From the NCBI GenBank assembly GCA_900708905.1, contig CAADRB010000014.1, forward strand, positions 2,831,822-2,895,821: a DNA stretch of 64,000 nt, in the 5' to 3' direction. Shown in pieces: positions 27,501 to 37,184 of the stretch. A program made the translations under genes and the position numbers. The notes under the pieces are model-generated. The model was given only the letters and a program-made list of their open reading frames with translations, was not told the origin of the DNA and did no database searches. The DNA is from Hymenolepis diminuta (Eukaryota > Platyhelminthes > Cestoda > Cyclophyllidea > Hymenolepididae). How positions within the stretch are numbered: position 1 is the stretch's first letter; each line of letters opens with the position of its first letter.

Positions 27501-29476
27501 TTCCCACTATACGTGTGCGTATTTGTGCGTTTGTTATTTAAGGTACATCAACTTAATCGTTAGTCCTTTAAAAGTTAAGATGCACTTGAAATATATTATT
27601 ACTGGTATTGTCTGTGCACTGTTAACACGTATGGTTTGGCACAGTAACAAAGCAGTTTGTGAATCGGAGGGAGAGAAGGTGCAGTTGAAAGTGGTTAGTA
27701 TCACTTTGCTCTTTGGCCTTCATAGTTTGGACGTTAAATGAGTTAACGCTTAATTTTGATGGCTTTTGAGTGGGGATTCGTTTTGAATGCTGGCTTTTCA
27801 TGGATGAACATTTGACTTCACTCAATAAAAGAAGAAAGAGTAGCAACAGTCTATCGAATGTAAATGTTGACCCACATGTCCATTCTGTCCTAATTGTCAG
27901 TTGATGATTTTTTATTCGTTGCTCATCGGACGAACAAAGAACGAAAAACAAGTGAACCTCACTTACCCTGTAGTAATCTTCATAGCCAGAGAGTGAATCA
28001 TTGCCCACTTGGAGTTTGTGTGTTTTGTTAGGATTTAAGTAATTTTTGATTAATAAATGGTTCGAGAGATTGCAATACTCAAGTTCCTAGCTTATAAGAC
28101 CGACGGATCTTTGTTTCAGTGAATTGAAAATCTAGTAAATATTTTGTTCTTAGATTAATGTATATTTTGTTTGAGTCTGGAAGCGTTTCGGTCGTTATTT
28201 GAGTTTCGACAACTTATAAATATTCCAGTACATTTTCCTAGTTGCCATGCCTTCATAAGGGAAATCTCCTTTTTATTTAGCATCAGTATTTTAGGTTCTA
28301 AGATTATTTCGCCCTCGAATTTTGTTTTCTCACTCGTTTACGTCGGCAAATTTATGTATTTTTAAATGTTCCTATGTGGTATACGGTAGAGAAATATTAA
28401 TAGTCAATTCTCTGCATCAAACTCAAAAAATAAATAATTTTATATTGTACGTCTCCTATGCAGTTTGTAGTGTAATGTAAGCACTACTTCACGATGAATG
28501 TATGCAACGGTTGCACATCGATTTCATCAAGCTTTATATTTTCCCCACTGCTCTTTGTTCAGCACTCTTTTCTTGGACTCTAGGATGTTTTTCGATTTTC
28601 ACCCATTATCTACCTGCTACTTATTGAGCATCATTTTTATACTTACCCACTTTTCAGTTTACTGATTTCGAAGCTCACGATTTCTCACCGATCTCGCCTA
28701 ATATATTCTCTGTCTCTTTCATATTTTATGTCAGTTAAGTTCAAAACGTTAGATCAGCAATAACTTTCTTACCTATGCGTTAATGACTCCTGGGTTAGAG
28801 CCTCTCAACAGAACACTCAGTTACATGTGGTTGGTCATTGCATAGGACGCAAAAACTGGGAGTATGACAGGATGATTTGAATGACACGTGAACTGTAATG
28901 TTTACGCGATTGAGGCAGGAATTTAGTGTTAAGTTACAAATTGAAATTGCACTAGTAAAGAAAGTTAAGAATATTTGATTTATTAATGAAATGCGAGTTC
29001 AAATCAAAGCATAATACATAGTGTTGCTATCTTAAATATAACTTCCTCCCTTTTTCGAACAGGATCTGACGCAGAATATTGACACGGTCTTGGGTTTCTT
29101 CTTTTCACGGATCGAAAAAGAATTGGGTCCTCAGCCCACCGAAACCTCAACGGTAATGACTGTTATTACCAAAGCAATGCCCGATTTTCCACGAGCTCAC
29201 ACGCTGAAAGAGTTCCAAGAGCTTAAATTCAAGTATGTGGAAGAAGACTCTCCAGATGAGTTCTTTATCCCCTATGTCTGGTCTTTAGTTTACCGACACG
29301 CTGGTTTAGCCTTTGAGCCCAAATCGCTCAATTCATTCGGAGGCTACGATTACTGCGGAACTGAAGAGGACGGGACAGACGCTGGTGTCTCTACATCCAC
29401 CGGCGCCGCTGCCGCCGATGTAATGCTGACAAATGATCAGAATAATCTCCATATCAACACACCATCATCAGGATAG
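15563..29476 (+). CDS. DYM: Dymeclin (Golgi organisation protein), 13 exons
   Basis: Dymeclin is a conserved eukaryotic protein associated with the Golgi and with secretory traffic. Exons read here: 15563-15702, 15740-15892, 15928-16052, 16086-16158, 16197-16322, 16394-16524, 20421-20738, 23769-23998, 24080-24205, 25746-25954, 26549-26699, 27291-27449, 29063-29476. They sum to 2355 bp (784 residues plus stop), every junction is GT-AG, and all phases agree. The start MGASVSNLSDL parallels the family's N-terminus and leaves Gly2 as an N-myristoylation candidate. Family blocks in order: SIASGLMTVITLG across exons 6/7, SNPYREALFSL (exon 7), SSVLLLYLLLHRND (exon 8), VYMALIVLLILTENE (exon 9), RDKYLHINSLAALANLS (exon 10), LEEVIRMTLEIFN (exon 12), KFKYVEEDSPDEFFIPYVWS (exon 13). 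The protein is longer than vertebrate dymeclin (about 670 residues), mainly through low-complexity inserts in exons 7-8 and the C-terminal tail. Introns 1-5 are 33-71 bp; introns 6 and 7 are 3.9 and 3.0 kb and carry mobile elements. Confidence 0.96.
16925..17015 (-). repeat. tRNA-like SINE unit in dymeclin intron 6
   Basis: The best preserved of the set. On the minus strand the 5' gcaccgg pairs with 3' ccagtgc with one mismatch (acceptor-stem-like), the A box is tttagtggttaacgc and the B box region is agatcgattccc. The T stem does not pair, so it is not a functional tRNA. The element runs on into acatccagtgatg, shared with related units. Confidence 0.6.
18650..19625 (+). mobile_element. Dead mariner-family transposon (lineage 1), inside dymeclin intron 6
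   Basis: Translations in shifting plus frames show a mariner-type transposase. The helix-turn-helix region appears near 18665 (FLKVATSFVYKVRYEL). The first catalytic block survives near 19036-19100 as a degraded FFSDEK-like stretch followed by a KVNRRNNRWVCADSTEVPT-like segment, which is split between frames. The last block is visible near 19410-19470 as PDLNPLHYYVWG-like codons, continuing into NKHPHSTKSSLMEAVVQAV. Several frameshifts and stops show that it cannot encode active enzyme. Terminal inverted repeats were not identified. It inserted in the same orientation as dymeclin and is removed with the intron. Confidence 0.85.
20005..20095 (-). repeat. tRNA-derived SINE-like unit in dymeclin intron 6
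   Basis: It aligns to the 16925 unit through cactggatgt, then a tcgaaa core and the A-box side (gacacgctcatctgcg on the minus strand). The B-box region reads ggtttcgaaactc on the minus strand. It lies 380 bp after the mariner and 330 bp before exon 7. Confidence 0.45.
21875..22050 (+). repeat. Composite tRNA-derived SINE-like repeat in dymeclin intron 7
   Basis: A first head has ggtggagtattggccgctgt (A-box-like) and ttacgggtccgatctctacc (B-box-like). About 80 bp later a second segment, agaaatcgagtctcatcagg with ggctctgtg, aligns to the tail of the 7951 unit, which suggests a dimeric or nested element. Confidence 0.5.
27105..27105. other. Ambiguous base in dymeclin intron 11
   Basis: A single n stands inside a C-rich run between exons 11 and 12. 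It marks an unresolved homopolymer and does not affect coding sequence. Confidence 0.99.
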
Positions 29477-29772
29477 CAGATGATAACAAATGATTCTTGC
29501 TCCCTCTCCACCCCTCCTTTTTCTCCCTAATTTATTCACATGCGTTATAAAGTCTTTCCCGCTGGAGCTGTTGTTGCTACTGTTCTCATTTGTGGATTAT
29601 AATTAGCTGTGTATCTTCTGCACCTGTGTAGTTGTCTTCTCCACTTCCCTCATTTCTCACTTTCCTCTATGGTACATTTTGTGTGCTTTGTAAGATGTTT
29701 GGACGCGAGAATGCTTGTGCGTATCGGGCCCATCCCCTTATGCAAAAAAGTTAACACCTGTATCTGATTACG

Positions 29773-29778
29773 AATAAA
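29773..29778 (+). promoter_or_regulatory. Poly(A) signal of the dymeclin gene
   Basis: A canonical AATAAA lies about 300 bp after the dymeclin stop codon, inside a pyrimidine-rich stretch typical of a 3' UTR. It is the first such hexamer seen downstream on the coding strand, and it places the transcript end about 750 bp before the next gene. Confidence 0.6.
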
Positions 29779-30534
29779 AGGTTTCTTTCTTGAAGTGTAT
29801 TTTTGCCGTCAGAGTAACTATTCGAAAATCTTCGCATGATTGATTGGGCTCATAATTCATTGACATCTGCTACGGATAGAAGTGTTGCTAGGATATCTTG
29901 GATATAGAGAATCTAGGTAATCTTAGGTCACTTCTCCGGCACTTTCCAAGATTATTTAAATGGAAGTCAAAAATAATGAGATCAGGCAGGTATACTGAAA
30001 TTTCGTTCAGGAAGTGATGAGGAATGCTTGCACAACCGAGAGGGGTAAATATTGAAGGTAAATGCAAAAATGTATGATTAAGATTTTTTCTCATTTCGAC
30101 TTGGGATGGTGACACTTTTAAAGCCACATTGATACTCAAATCACTCGGCGGTTTACTATATCTTCTGTATGTAACAGAATACATTAGTATTATTATTATT
30201 ATCGATCCCAAGAGGATATCTTCTAATTTTTCGAAAATTAAATTTTACTTAATATTATCTAACTCTAAATAAATAAGTCTAAATCACAGTTTTATTTCAT
30301 CATTACTAATTTTAACATTAAAAACATACTAATATTAATAAAATAGCGTTTTTATGATTCGAGTGTTTCATTTGCGAAATAGTCGCTTGCACGACCTTGG
30401 GCAATTTAACTGGCATTTTTGGTAGCGTGACTTGTTCTCTGAGTCGCTGTTCGTTTCTCATTTTTATAAAATAAAAGAGGATCTTTAAAATGAAGCAGTC
30501 TTTTACTCTTGTTTCAGATTCAAAGGAGCTAAAG

Positions 30535-31548
30535 ATGCAGCCTCTCTATTTTCGGTCAACAGTTCCTATTATTCCGTTCCAACTACCCGGTGTTCTACCG
30601 CCCCATGGTAAGAAGCAATTCTACTTTTATTCCATGTAGTTGATTTGACTCAAGAGGAGGATTTGGATTCTGTATCCTTGCAATTTCACCAAAAAAGGTT
30701 TTATGTGGACGTAAAGAAGAATCGGCGTGGTCGTTTCATGAAGATAGCTGAGGTAAAAATAAGTATTTTATTTTTCCATTTTTACTTTTAAGGTCGGTCT
30801 CGATGGTAGGAAATCAAGAATTCTTTTAACGATGACCGCTGCTGATGACTTGAAGGAGAAAATTCATGATCTTGCAAATGTCTACGATGAAATCACTGCA
30901 AAGGAATCTGAACAGCCTCAACCAGATCAAACAGTTGAGTCTGTAAACGGTGATGGCGTTGTCAAATCCCATATCCTCAATTATCCTCATCGAAGATACT
31001 ATTTGGATCTTAAGAAAAACAATCGAGGATATTTTCTCCGAATAACTATGCTTTCTTCAAGTGCACGGATCAAGTTAGCAATTCCTGCCGAAGGTATGAG
31101 GAAATTGTACAGCTCCATATGCAGCATGCTCAAAACATGGTGGATCCCTGCCCCAGAAAAAACTAACGCAGGTTTGTTCTAGTTTTACTCATTTGTATTT
31201 TTAGAAGTTAGCCTTCCTCCGTCAAAAGCTTTCCGAATTGACAATCGTATACTCTACTTTGACCCCGTTGCTAACAGACACGGTGTGTTCCTGCGTATCT
31301 CCCAAGTATGGGCTTCTAGTCGTTCCGCTATAACTATTCCCGGTCGATCCATTGATAAGTTCAGGGAAATCATCAATGAACTTGCCGATCACATATCTGC
31401 AGCTACAGTATGTGCTACTTTGGCGTATCTAATTGCTCTCTCTTCTTAGATTGATGACAAGGAGAATCAGCCTGAGGAGGAAGAAATTGCTGGTAGCGTT
31501 GTCGAAACGGAAGCTTTGAAATCCCAGGAATTCGACTCGAGTCACTAG
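30535..31548 (+). CDS. PURA: Pur-alpha-type purine-rich element binding protein
   Basis: Pur-family proteins bind purine-rich single-stranded DNA and RNA through PUR repeats and act in transcription and mRNA transport. Exons: 30535-30607, 30640-30752, 30793-31171, 31205-31407, 31450-31548; total 867 bp, 288 residues, introns only 32-42 bp, all GT-AG with consistent phase. Three PUR repeats are visible: I at about residues 42-95 (FYVDVKKNRRGRFMKIAEVG), II at about 128-175 (RRYYLDLKKNNRGYFLRI), III at about 197-252 (LYFDPVANRHGVFLRISQVW). The pattern of a beta strand, then basic RRGRF-like residues, then a helix is that of the family. The N-terminus is short and lacks the glycine-rich tract of the vertebrate protein; the tail is acidic (PEEEE-like). 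The start is the first ATG after a good 3' splice site (tgtttcag at 30509-30516), so an upstream non-coding exon or trans-spliced leader could join there. Confidence 0.93.
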
Positions 31549-31645
31549 TGAAGGGTGGTGTGTGGAAAGATAGAGTTCTACAATCATGTATCATGATCTA
31601 CCTTGTATATCAAAAGACGCAAAAAAGGAAAATAATATTTGTAAT

Positions 31646-31651
31646 AATAAA
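31646..31651 (+). promoter_or_regulatory. Poly(A) signal of the Pur-alpha-type gene
   Basis: AATAAA about 100 bp after the stop codon, giving a very short 3' UTR, as is common in compact flatworm genes. Confidence 0.6.
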
Positions 31652-32470
31652 TTTCACTGCTTTTTCATTGTGGAGTTTGAATTAGCAGATAATTGTGTTA
31701 TGCAATCTGGATGTTGCTCTTGCTAGTCGGTGATGACGTGGTAAATTTTTATATTTGGGAATGTGTCTGTTATTTATTGTAACGCTTTTTAATGGAAATT
31801 GATGTAACTCTGTTATTGTAAATGTGGTTTTTTGTGTAGTGTTTGTTGAAAGTGGAAGGTCATTAGTTGTCTGAACAATATCAGTAGAGTAATTTGATTA
31901 ATGCAACAAAACATTTTAGTTTTTCTTTGTGAGAACACCAAAGCAGCACAATTATAGCTTATGGGTAGAAGAAGGAGTATAAGTAGGAATTAGTCAAGTC
32001 TTCAAAGTAGTCCTACATAGTTTAATTCAAGTTTTCATTGATTATTCTTAGATGTAGTCAATTGTTTCATATTTTAATGTTCCGAAAATCAAATTTGAGA
32101 ATTTGTTTCCTGATGAGAATTGTGTTTACAGAGGCCCAGTAAGATGGTTGATAATTCATCTCAGGCAAAGTTGTTTCCTAATAGTCAGTATATTAGCCCT
32201 ATGATAAAAACTAACGTGATTTTGGCATAAAAGAGTTCACTCGAAGGGTACTCTGATAATATAAAATCAGTCGAATCCGATTTATCAGTTGCAGATTTTT
32301 CGTTCAAATTTATTTATTGAGTTTTACGTGTGAAAAGTGACTTCACTATTCAAAGCAATAAAATTTTTAGGCACAATATAATGTCTAACAACGATAGAAC
32401 TGAGGTATTACATGGAAACATTCTAATTCTGTGAGTTGAACTGAATTTTGGAATGTGATAGTTTTGAAGG
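31652..32470. other. Spacer between the Pur-alpha-type gene and the two-ORF locus
   Basis: AT-rich, no open frame of note and no repeat recognised. Confidence 0.5.
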
Positions 32471-32700
32471 ATGAAATTTGTCAAGTTGTTTGAACTGATG
32501 GCGTTCAGTCATGTTTTATTTGTGCTAATTGGCTGCTCTCTGGTTAACATAAAGGAGATGGTATGATCAACCTCTTAATTCTATTTAATACGTAATTCTT
32601 CTAGCTGCAATCGACGGACCTAGTTCGTGAGCTCGGACTTCGATACGTCAGGAGGGACTACAACGAACTCGACACTAAGCAAAATTACGAATTTAAATAA
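32471..32700 (+). CDS. Small secreted or membrane protein, ORF A of a two-ORF locus
   Basis: I do not recognise a family. Two exons, 32471-32560 and 32605-32700, are joined by a 44 bp GT-AG intron in phase 0, giving 61 residues and a TAA stop. Residues 1-25 are hydrophobic after two lysines (MKFVKLFELMAFSHVLFVL...), as in a signal peptide or single membrane anchor. The remainder is polar with one dibasic site in RYVRRDYNELD. Exon 2 has clearly higher G+C than the surrounding AT-rich DNA, and the micro-intron has the same size class as those of the neighbouring confirmed genes; both support real coding. The reading frame continues past the stop into ORF B after only one sense codon (CGC). Alternatives are a chance ORF, or a nonsense-broken single gene. 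No poly(A) signal was obvious nearby. Confidence 0.5.
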
Positions 32701-32703
32701 CGC

Positions 32704-32880
32704 ATGTCTCAAGTGATTGTCAGAATTTTCTTCCTTTTACCCCTCTTATTCGCTGTCTTACTGTTCCTCACGGATAGACCTGTGATGGCATGCGACACCT
32801 CACTCTACGCCAGACGATATAAACCTCAACCCGTAGGAAGAAGACCGGATGGAGTGGTGCAACTGCACGGCATGAATTGA
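32704..32880 (+). CDS. Candidate neuropeptide-like precursor, ORF B of a two-ORF locus
   Basis: Family not recognised. The 58-residue ORF starts MSQVIVRIFFLLPLLFAVLL, a textbook signal peptide with a plausible cleavage after the VMA just before Cys30. The secreted part then reads as a one-peptide prohormone: a short spacer, a dibasic RR, the hexapeptide YKPQPV followed by Gly and a second RR, then a short tail. Gly before a dibasic site is the usual amidation signal, so a product YKPQPV-amide is predicted (inference). Local G+C is about half, well above the background, as expected for coding sequence. The ORF begins 3 nt after the stop of ORF A and in the same frame. Its own promoter is not visible, so it may be the second cistron of one mRNA, a readthrough extension, or the product of an alternative transcript. 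Confidence 0.45.
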   Translation: MSQVIVRIFFLLPLLFAVLLFLTDRPVMACDTSLYARRYKPQPVGRRPDGVVQLHGMN

Positions 32881-34439
32881 CTTAAAGAAGGCAAATATTT
32901 GCATAAAGCAGTAGACTTAGAAAGACGATGTTAAGGGTAGTTTAAAGTGAGTAGTAACTAATATCCCGAAATTGAGAAAAATTTACAAATTCGCAAGAAA
33001 TTACGTGAGTAACAATCGGAGAGCAAACACCTCACATTCGAAAGCGTTAAAAAAATCAATTTTGAGATAGCGATGTCGCTACAGACGCTTCTCATTAAAA
33101 TTAGCACATATAGCTCTAAATTATTCTTACCTACAACAAAGGGAAAAAATATTTAATTTTTATCACGGCAAGTACCTGAACACAGTCAAGGGAAGGAGAT
33201 AGAGTAGAAGATGAAAATAGGTCAGGGCACCAAATGAATTCAAATCATACTTTTTTACTTCTCGAGTATTATCTACTGCTTCATGTTCTAATTTTCAAAT
33301 CTCAGGATTTATCCCCTGTTTCAGGAATGACTTCATGTTTGAGGTATCTAGAATTTATTGTCCAGGTAAAACATTTTAATAATGTTGCTCAAACACTTTG
33401 GAAAATTTTTCCTTCCAAAATACTCAAGATAACGTAACATTACTATATCAAAGTTCACTCAAGGCCATTGATAAAATGATGATAGATCCTCACATAAACG
33501 TAAAGTAAACTATCTGTAGAACATAGTTTTGCAGTTTAGATCGATAAGCACTCAGGTGGAGTGCCAATCTCAAGTGCCTATTTTACTCAAATATGTAGAA
33601 CAGTGGATAGATAGTTACTCTGCCTTTCATAAAGGGAATTTCAGAGAAGCAAAAATTAAAAACTTAACATTCTATTAAATATTTTGCACTTTCATTGTGA
33701 GAAACTTGATATCGAGTTCATTGAAATATAAGAAGCGAATTATCAATCAAATTGACTCAAACTTGGGTCAGATTCTGGCTCATAAAATATATGAACGTTA
33801 AGTTTACAAGTTAATTATAATTAGCATATAGGAATTATAATTGGTGAGTCAAAAAATAGCTGTCAGTCTCATATAACTACTCTCGGCTTTAGTAAGATGC
33901 ACACCAATAGAGGTAACATGACCAATCAGAGAATTAAATAAAGCGGTTAGCAAGCTTTGAGCCAAATAATTAAATTTAGAACCTAGATCATTCCACAGCG
34001 AAACATACATGTCATGAAAATATGGAATACTTTTCAAATTTCGAATAAATACAACTCTTGATGTACCGCCTTCATTACCTAATTCATTTTGACCAATTTT
34101 CTTATTTCATTTCTTATTGAATCCATTTACTGTTTCCCTTTTCCAGACGCTTTCGACAATGAAAACGTGTGCGTTTTGCATTGCTATGGACAACAATAAT
34201 GGTCTGAATAATGTTAAATAGTATTCATATTGATTATAATAATATCTTATTATGTATCAACAAGCTGCTCCTGCTTATAAGAAGAAAGAGGGCGATTAAT
34301 TCCTCAAATTAATCGATTGGACAATAAGCTCTGAACATCGATAACATGAACTCGTCCAGATTCCTAGTTATCAAATCCTGAATTTTGAATTTTGGAGCAT
34401 GAAAGGAGGGCGAAACAGTGCATTACCGTCAATGGAAAT

Positions 34440-34740
34440 ATAATATCTATGCCACCTTCATCTCATAACCACGATAGATCATGGCTTGCCGGGGGCAACC
34501 TAGGCCATGTATCGACTGGTCCGTTGTCTGATAAATCATATTCAGCCATATCGAATACGGAAGTCCAATGATTAGGTCCGGCCGACCACGATCCGACCAA
34601 ACCCAATTCTTATAGTATAAATAGTCTCAAAACAATATCAATAAATCTAGTCTGGTCTAGCTAGCAAGCTAGTCCTATCTCTGTCTTCCCTATCTATGAG
34701 ATCTGAACAACATTAGCATATATTATAACAATGGATCGGC
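34440..34740 (+). repeat. Candidate solo LTR or TRIM end
   Basis: A G+C-richer island contains tataaata (34616-34623), AATAAA (34640-34645), a U5-like stretch with ctagctagcaagctag, and, right after ataaca, a tggatcggcc segment from 34732 that could serve as a tRNA primer site (TGG start). No second LTR or pol gene lies nearby. Confidence 0.35.
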
Positions 34741-35338
34741 CATGCGTTACAACAGAACAGTAGGAAATAGCGCAAAGAACTATACGTATTACGCAAATAA
34801 AATAAGCATTCAAATGGAGTAATATTCATCTGGTGACCTCATCGTCTTCCCTACGCCTTTCCAACCCATCCCCTTCCCTCACCTCTTTGTAGTTTATTTT
34901 GCTGTTAAGATACTTTTTCATGATTACGTATAGTATTTTTACTTTGTCATGGGTCAAGGGAATGCTCTTCTATGTGGTTCTAACTGTCTTATGTAGCTGA
35001 TGGTTGATTTTAGTCCGGGTTTGGTTGAGATACCAATTATTGTATTAAATCGGACATGGGCTTCTTTAACCATTTTCGCTTAAAATGACACTTTAGAGAA
35101 CTAAATGCGCTTATTTTTGTCCTACATTTTCGAGGGCGATTATTTGATCAACGCTCGATGTGATTCGCTTAAATAATCAGGCGATGATGCCAACGTGATC
35201 TGACATTTCTGCCCATATCGTCAGAAGATTTCAATACGCATCATGTCGATTGAAAGGGATACATTGTACTCTAAAAAGACTAGATCGACTTTGTCATTTA
35301 TGAGATAATTATTTACTTATATACATATTTGAGTTATG

Positions 35339-35352
35339 TATATATATATATT
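35339..35352. repeat. (TA)n microsatellite
   Basis: About seven tandem ta units in intergenic DNA. Confidence 0.75.
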
Positions 35353-35897
35353 CAGTTACATATTGATTGTCTTCACGGAAATAAATTATGTTTATTAGCA
35401 TTATCGTGGGAAAAATCAAACTATGGAGAACATCAGAATAGTCGAAAGGGCAGTAAGGGATAGAGAACAGAGCAACTGTAGAGAATAAAGTCAGTGATTA
35501 AGGGCTGGCTTCATCAGCTTGCCTCAGTCATGATCAGAATTATTAAAAGTGTTGTGAACGGAGTTGGTTTTCCTTAATTATCCTATTACTGCTTTTGCAT
35601 GTTCGTTAGTCAAACAAGCAAATCAGTACTCTCTGTCCGATTTGTATTCAAAAAGATATCAGGGAAGCTTTCGTGGAGTTTAAAGTCTTCAATCTTTGTC
35701 TGGTTCTGAGTTGCCGTAGCCATAGTAGACAGCTCAGATTACATAGATTTCTACCTTTATATAGTTCGTGACATGCTATTCACTTTTTACGTCATGGATA
35801 TTAATGCGTATTTATTTGAAATGCTTGCTTAAAAAATTAGTTTCCGATCAAAATTTCGGGAGTTATTTATGTTTGTTTCCGAGTTAACGTTTTTTAG

Positions 35898-36107
35898 ACA
35901 CTTTGGCGATTGTTACAACCGCTAACAATCATCAGAATCATATCGCCATGCATGCATCGACCTTTCGACCAAGACTTCTGTGAAGACTCAAACGACTGTC
36001 TGACAACACCTCTTCTCTTTCGATTTCTTAATGGCCATGTGTTTGCCCCCATCTTCACAGCTGGATTCCTATATTTTTTAACTACTTTAACCACTACGAC
36101 TACCTAA
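35898..36107 (+). CDS. Possible terminal exon of a GPI-anchored or membrane protein
   Basis: A consensus acceptor (gttttttag) ends at 35897. The frame after it stays open for 69 codons to a TAA at 36105-36107 and contains CMHRPFDQDFCEDSNDCL, then a hydrophobic C-terminus (FAPIFTAGFLYFLTTL). Cysteines followed by a hydrophobic tail recall small GPI-anchored proteins, but no upstream exon was found and the opposite strand is also open, so this is weak. Confidence 0.2.
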   Translation, partial: TLWRLLQPLTIIRIISPCMHRPFDQDFCEDSNDCLTTPLLFRFLNGHVFAPIFTAGFLYFLTTLTTTTT

Positions 36108-36636
36108 TTAATCGAATGGTTCGCAATGTCACTCCGACAGTCATCTCTTCTAATTGTCAATAGTAGCTGCCTAAAACACAAATTTAAGCTCCAATCTTCA
36201 CTCCAATACTTCAAGCCAATGGGCGCTAAGGTCTAAGATATAAAAATTACTATTTATACACAAGAGAAATCCTGGCAAATTTCCCTCTCCATATCCGAAT
36301 CTAATATTTAATGCGATCTTTAATCGACCATTTTTAGTTAATACATAGAGATCCTTAAAAGCTGAAGCAGCATAATGAGATATTTTCAAACTTTTACAAA
36401 AATGGTAAAAACAACAGATAATATATTGTCGCCCTCTGCGCCATTTTATTGTGCAAAATGTTTGCTAATTGTAGTATTTTATTATTAGAGGGATCGTGAG
36501 GATGTTAATGTAATCATTTTGTAGACAAAATTGGTCTTCAGGGCACGTGGCAGGGCTTTGTTTTGATAAAAATAGATTGAAAATATATTCCAATTAAAGA
36601 CATAGATTAAATATATGATAAAAAGCTACAAATTTT

Positions 36637-36943
36637 GAGAAACCCACACAATAATTGAGCCATCAGGTTGTCTCGGTCGCGATTCGAAAACATAACAGAT
36701 CTCTACAATTCATTGCAACCCGGAACTGTCCATGTCCGTAATCACGCTACTATTTCAATGTATCACCTAGAAACGCAACGATATTCCACATCCATTTTAC
36801 GACCTCTCAATATCTTACAAATAGAAATACGATGCCAATCGCTACGCACGCAGTTCACCTCCACCAATAAAGGATCGCTTTCACCCACTTTAATCTTCCC
36901 GATTTGGGTCGATTAAAGTAGAATGACTTAAGAGAAACCCACA
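36637..36943. repeat. 12 bp direct repeats bracketing a 283 bp G+C-richer insert
   Basis: gagaaacccaca occurs at 36637-36648 and again at 36932-36943. The sequence between is richer in G+C than its surroundings and stays open in one plus frame for about 80 codons. The pattern resembles a target-site duplication around a short retroposed sequence. Content not recognised. Confidence 0.4.
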
Positions 36944-37184
36944 TTATATAACTCCTTGTCGACTAATATGGTTGGCCTCGCCGCTCACTGAAGTTGCGCC
37001 GATGAACTACGAAAAAGCATTAACCTCCTAATTAAGTATTACGATAGAACAGTATCCGATTAAAAATAAAGCATCGAGGAAAAACACATACTTCATGCAC
37101 AAAAGTACAAATCTCACAGCGGAAGAAGAATCATAAAATATTGTGAGAATATTTACATACAGGTGTATTTACAAAATCCGATAT

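Larger units (their letters stand above)
32881..37184. other. Intergenic DNA
   Basis: Contains the LTR-like island (34440-34740), the weak terminal-exon candidate (35898-36107), a (TA)n tract and the direct-repeat-bracketed insert (36637-36943). Otherwise nothing supported. Confidence 0.5.

Noticed and set aside
32647..32723. An alternative intron removing the stop between the two mini-ORFs
   Set aside because: A GT...AG pair exists, but using it puts the second ORF out of frame and hits a stop after about 18 codons.
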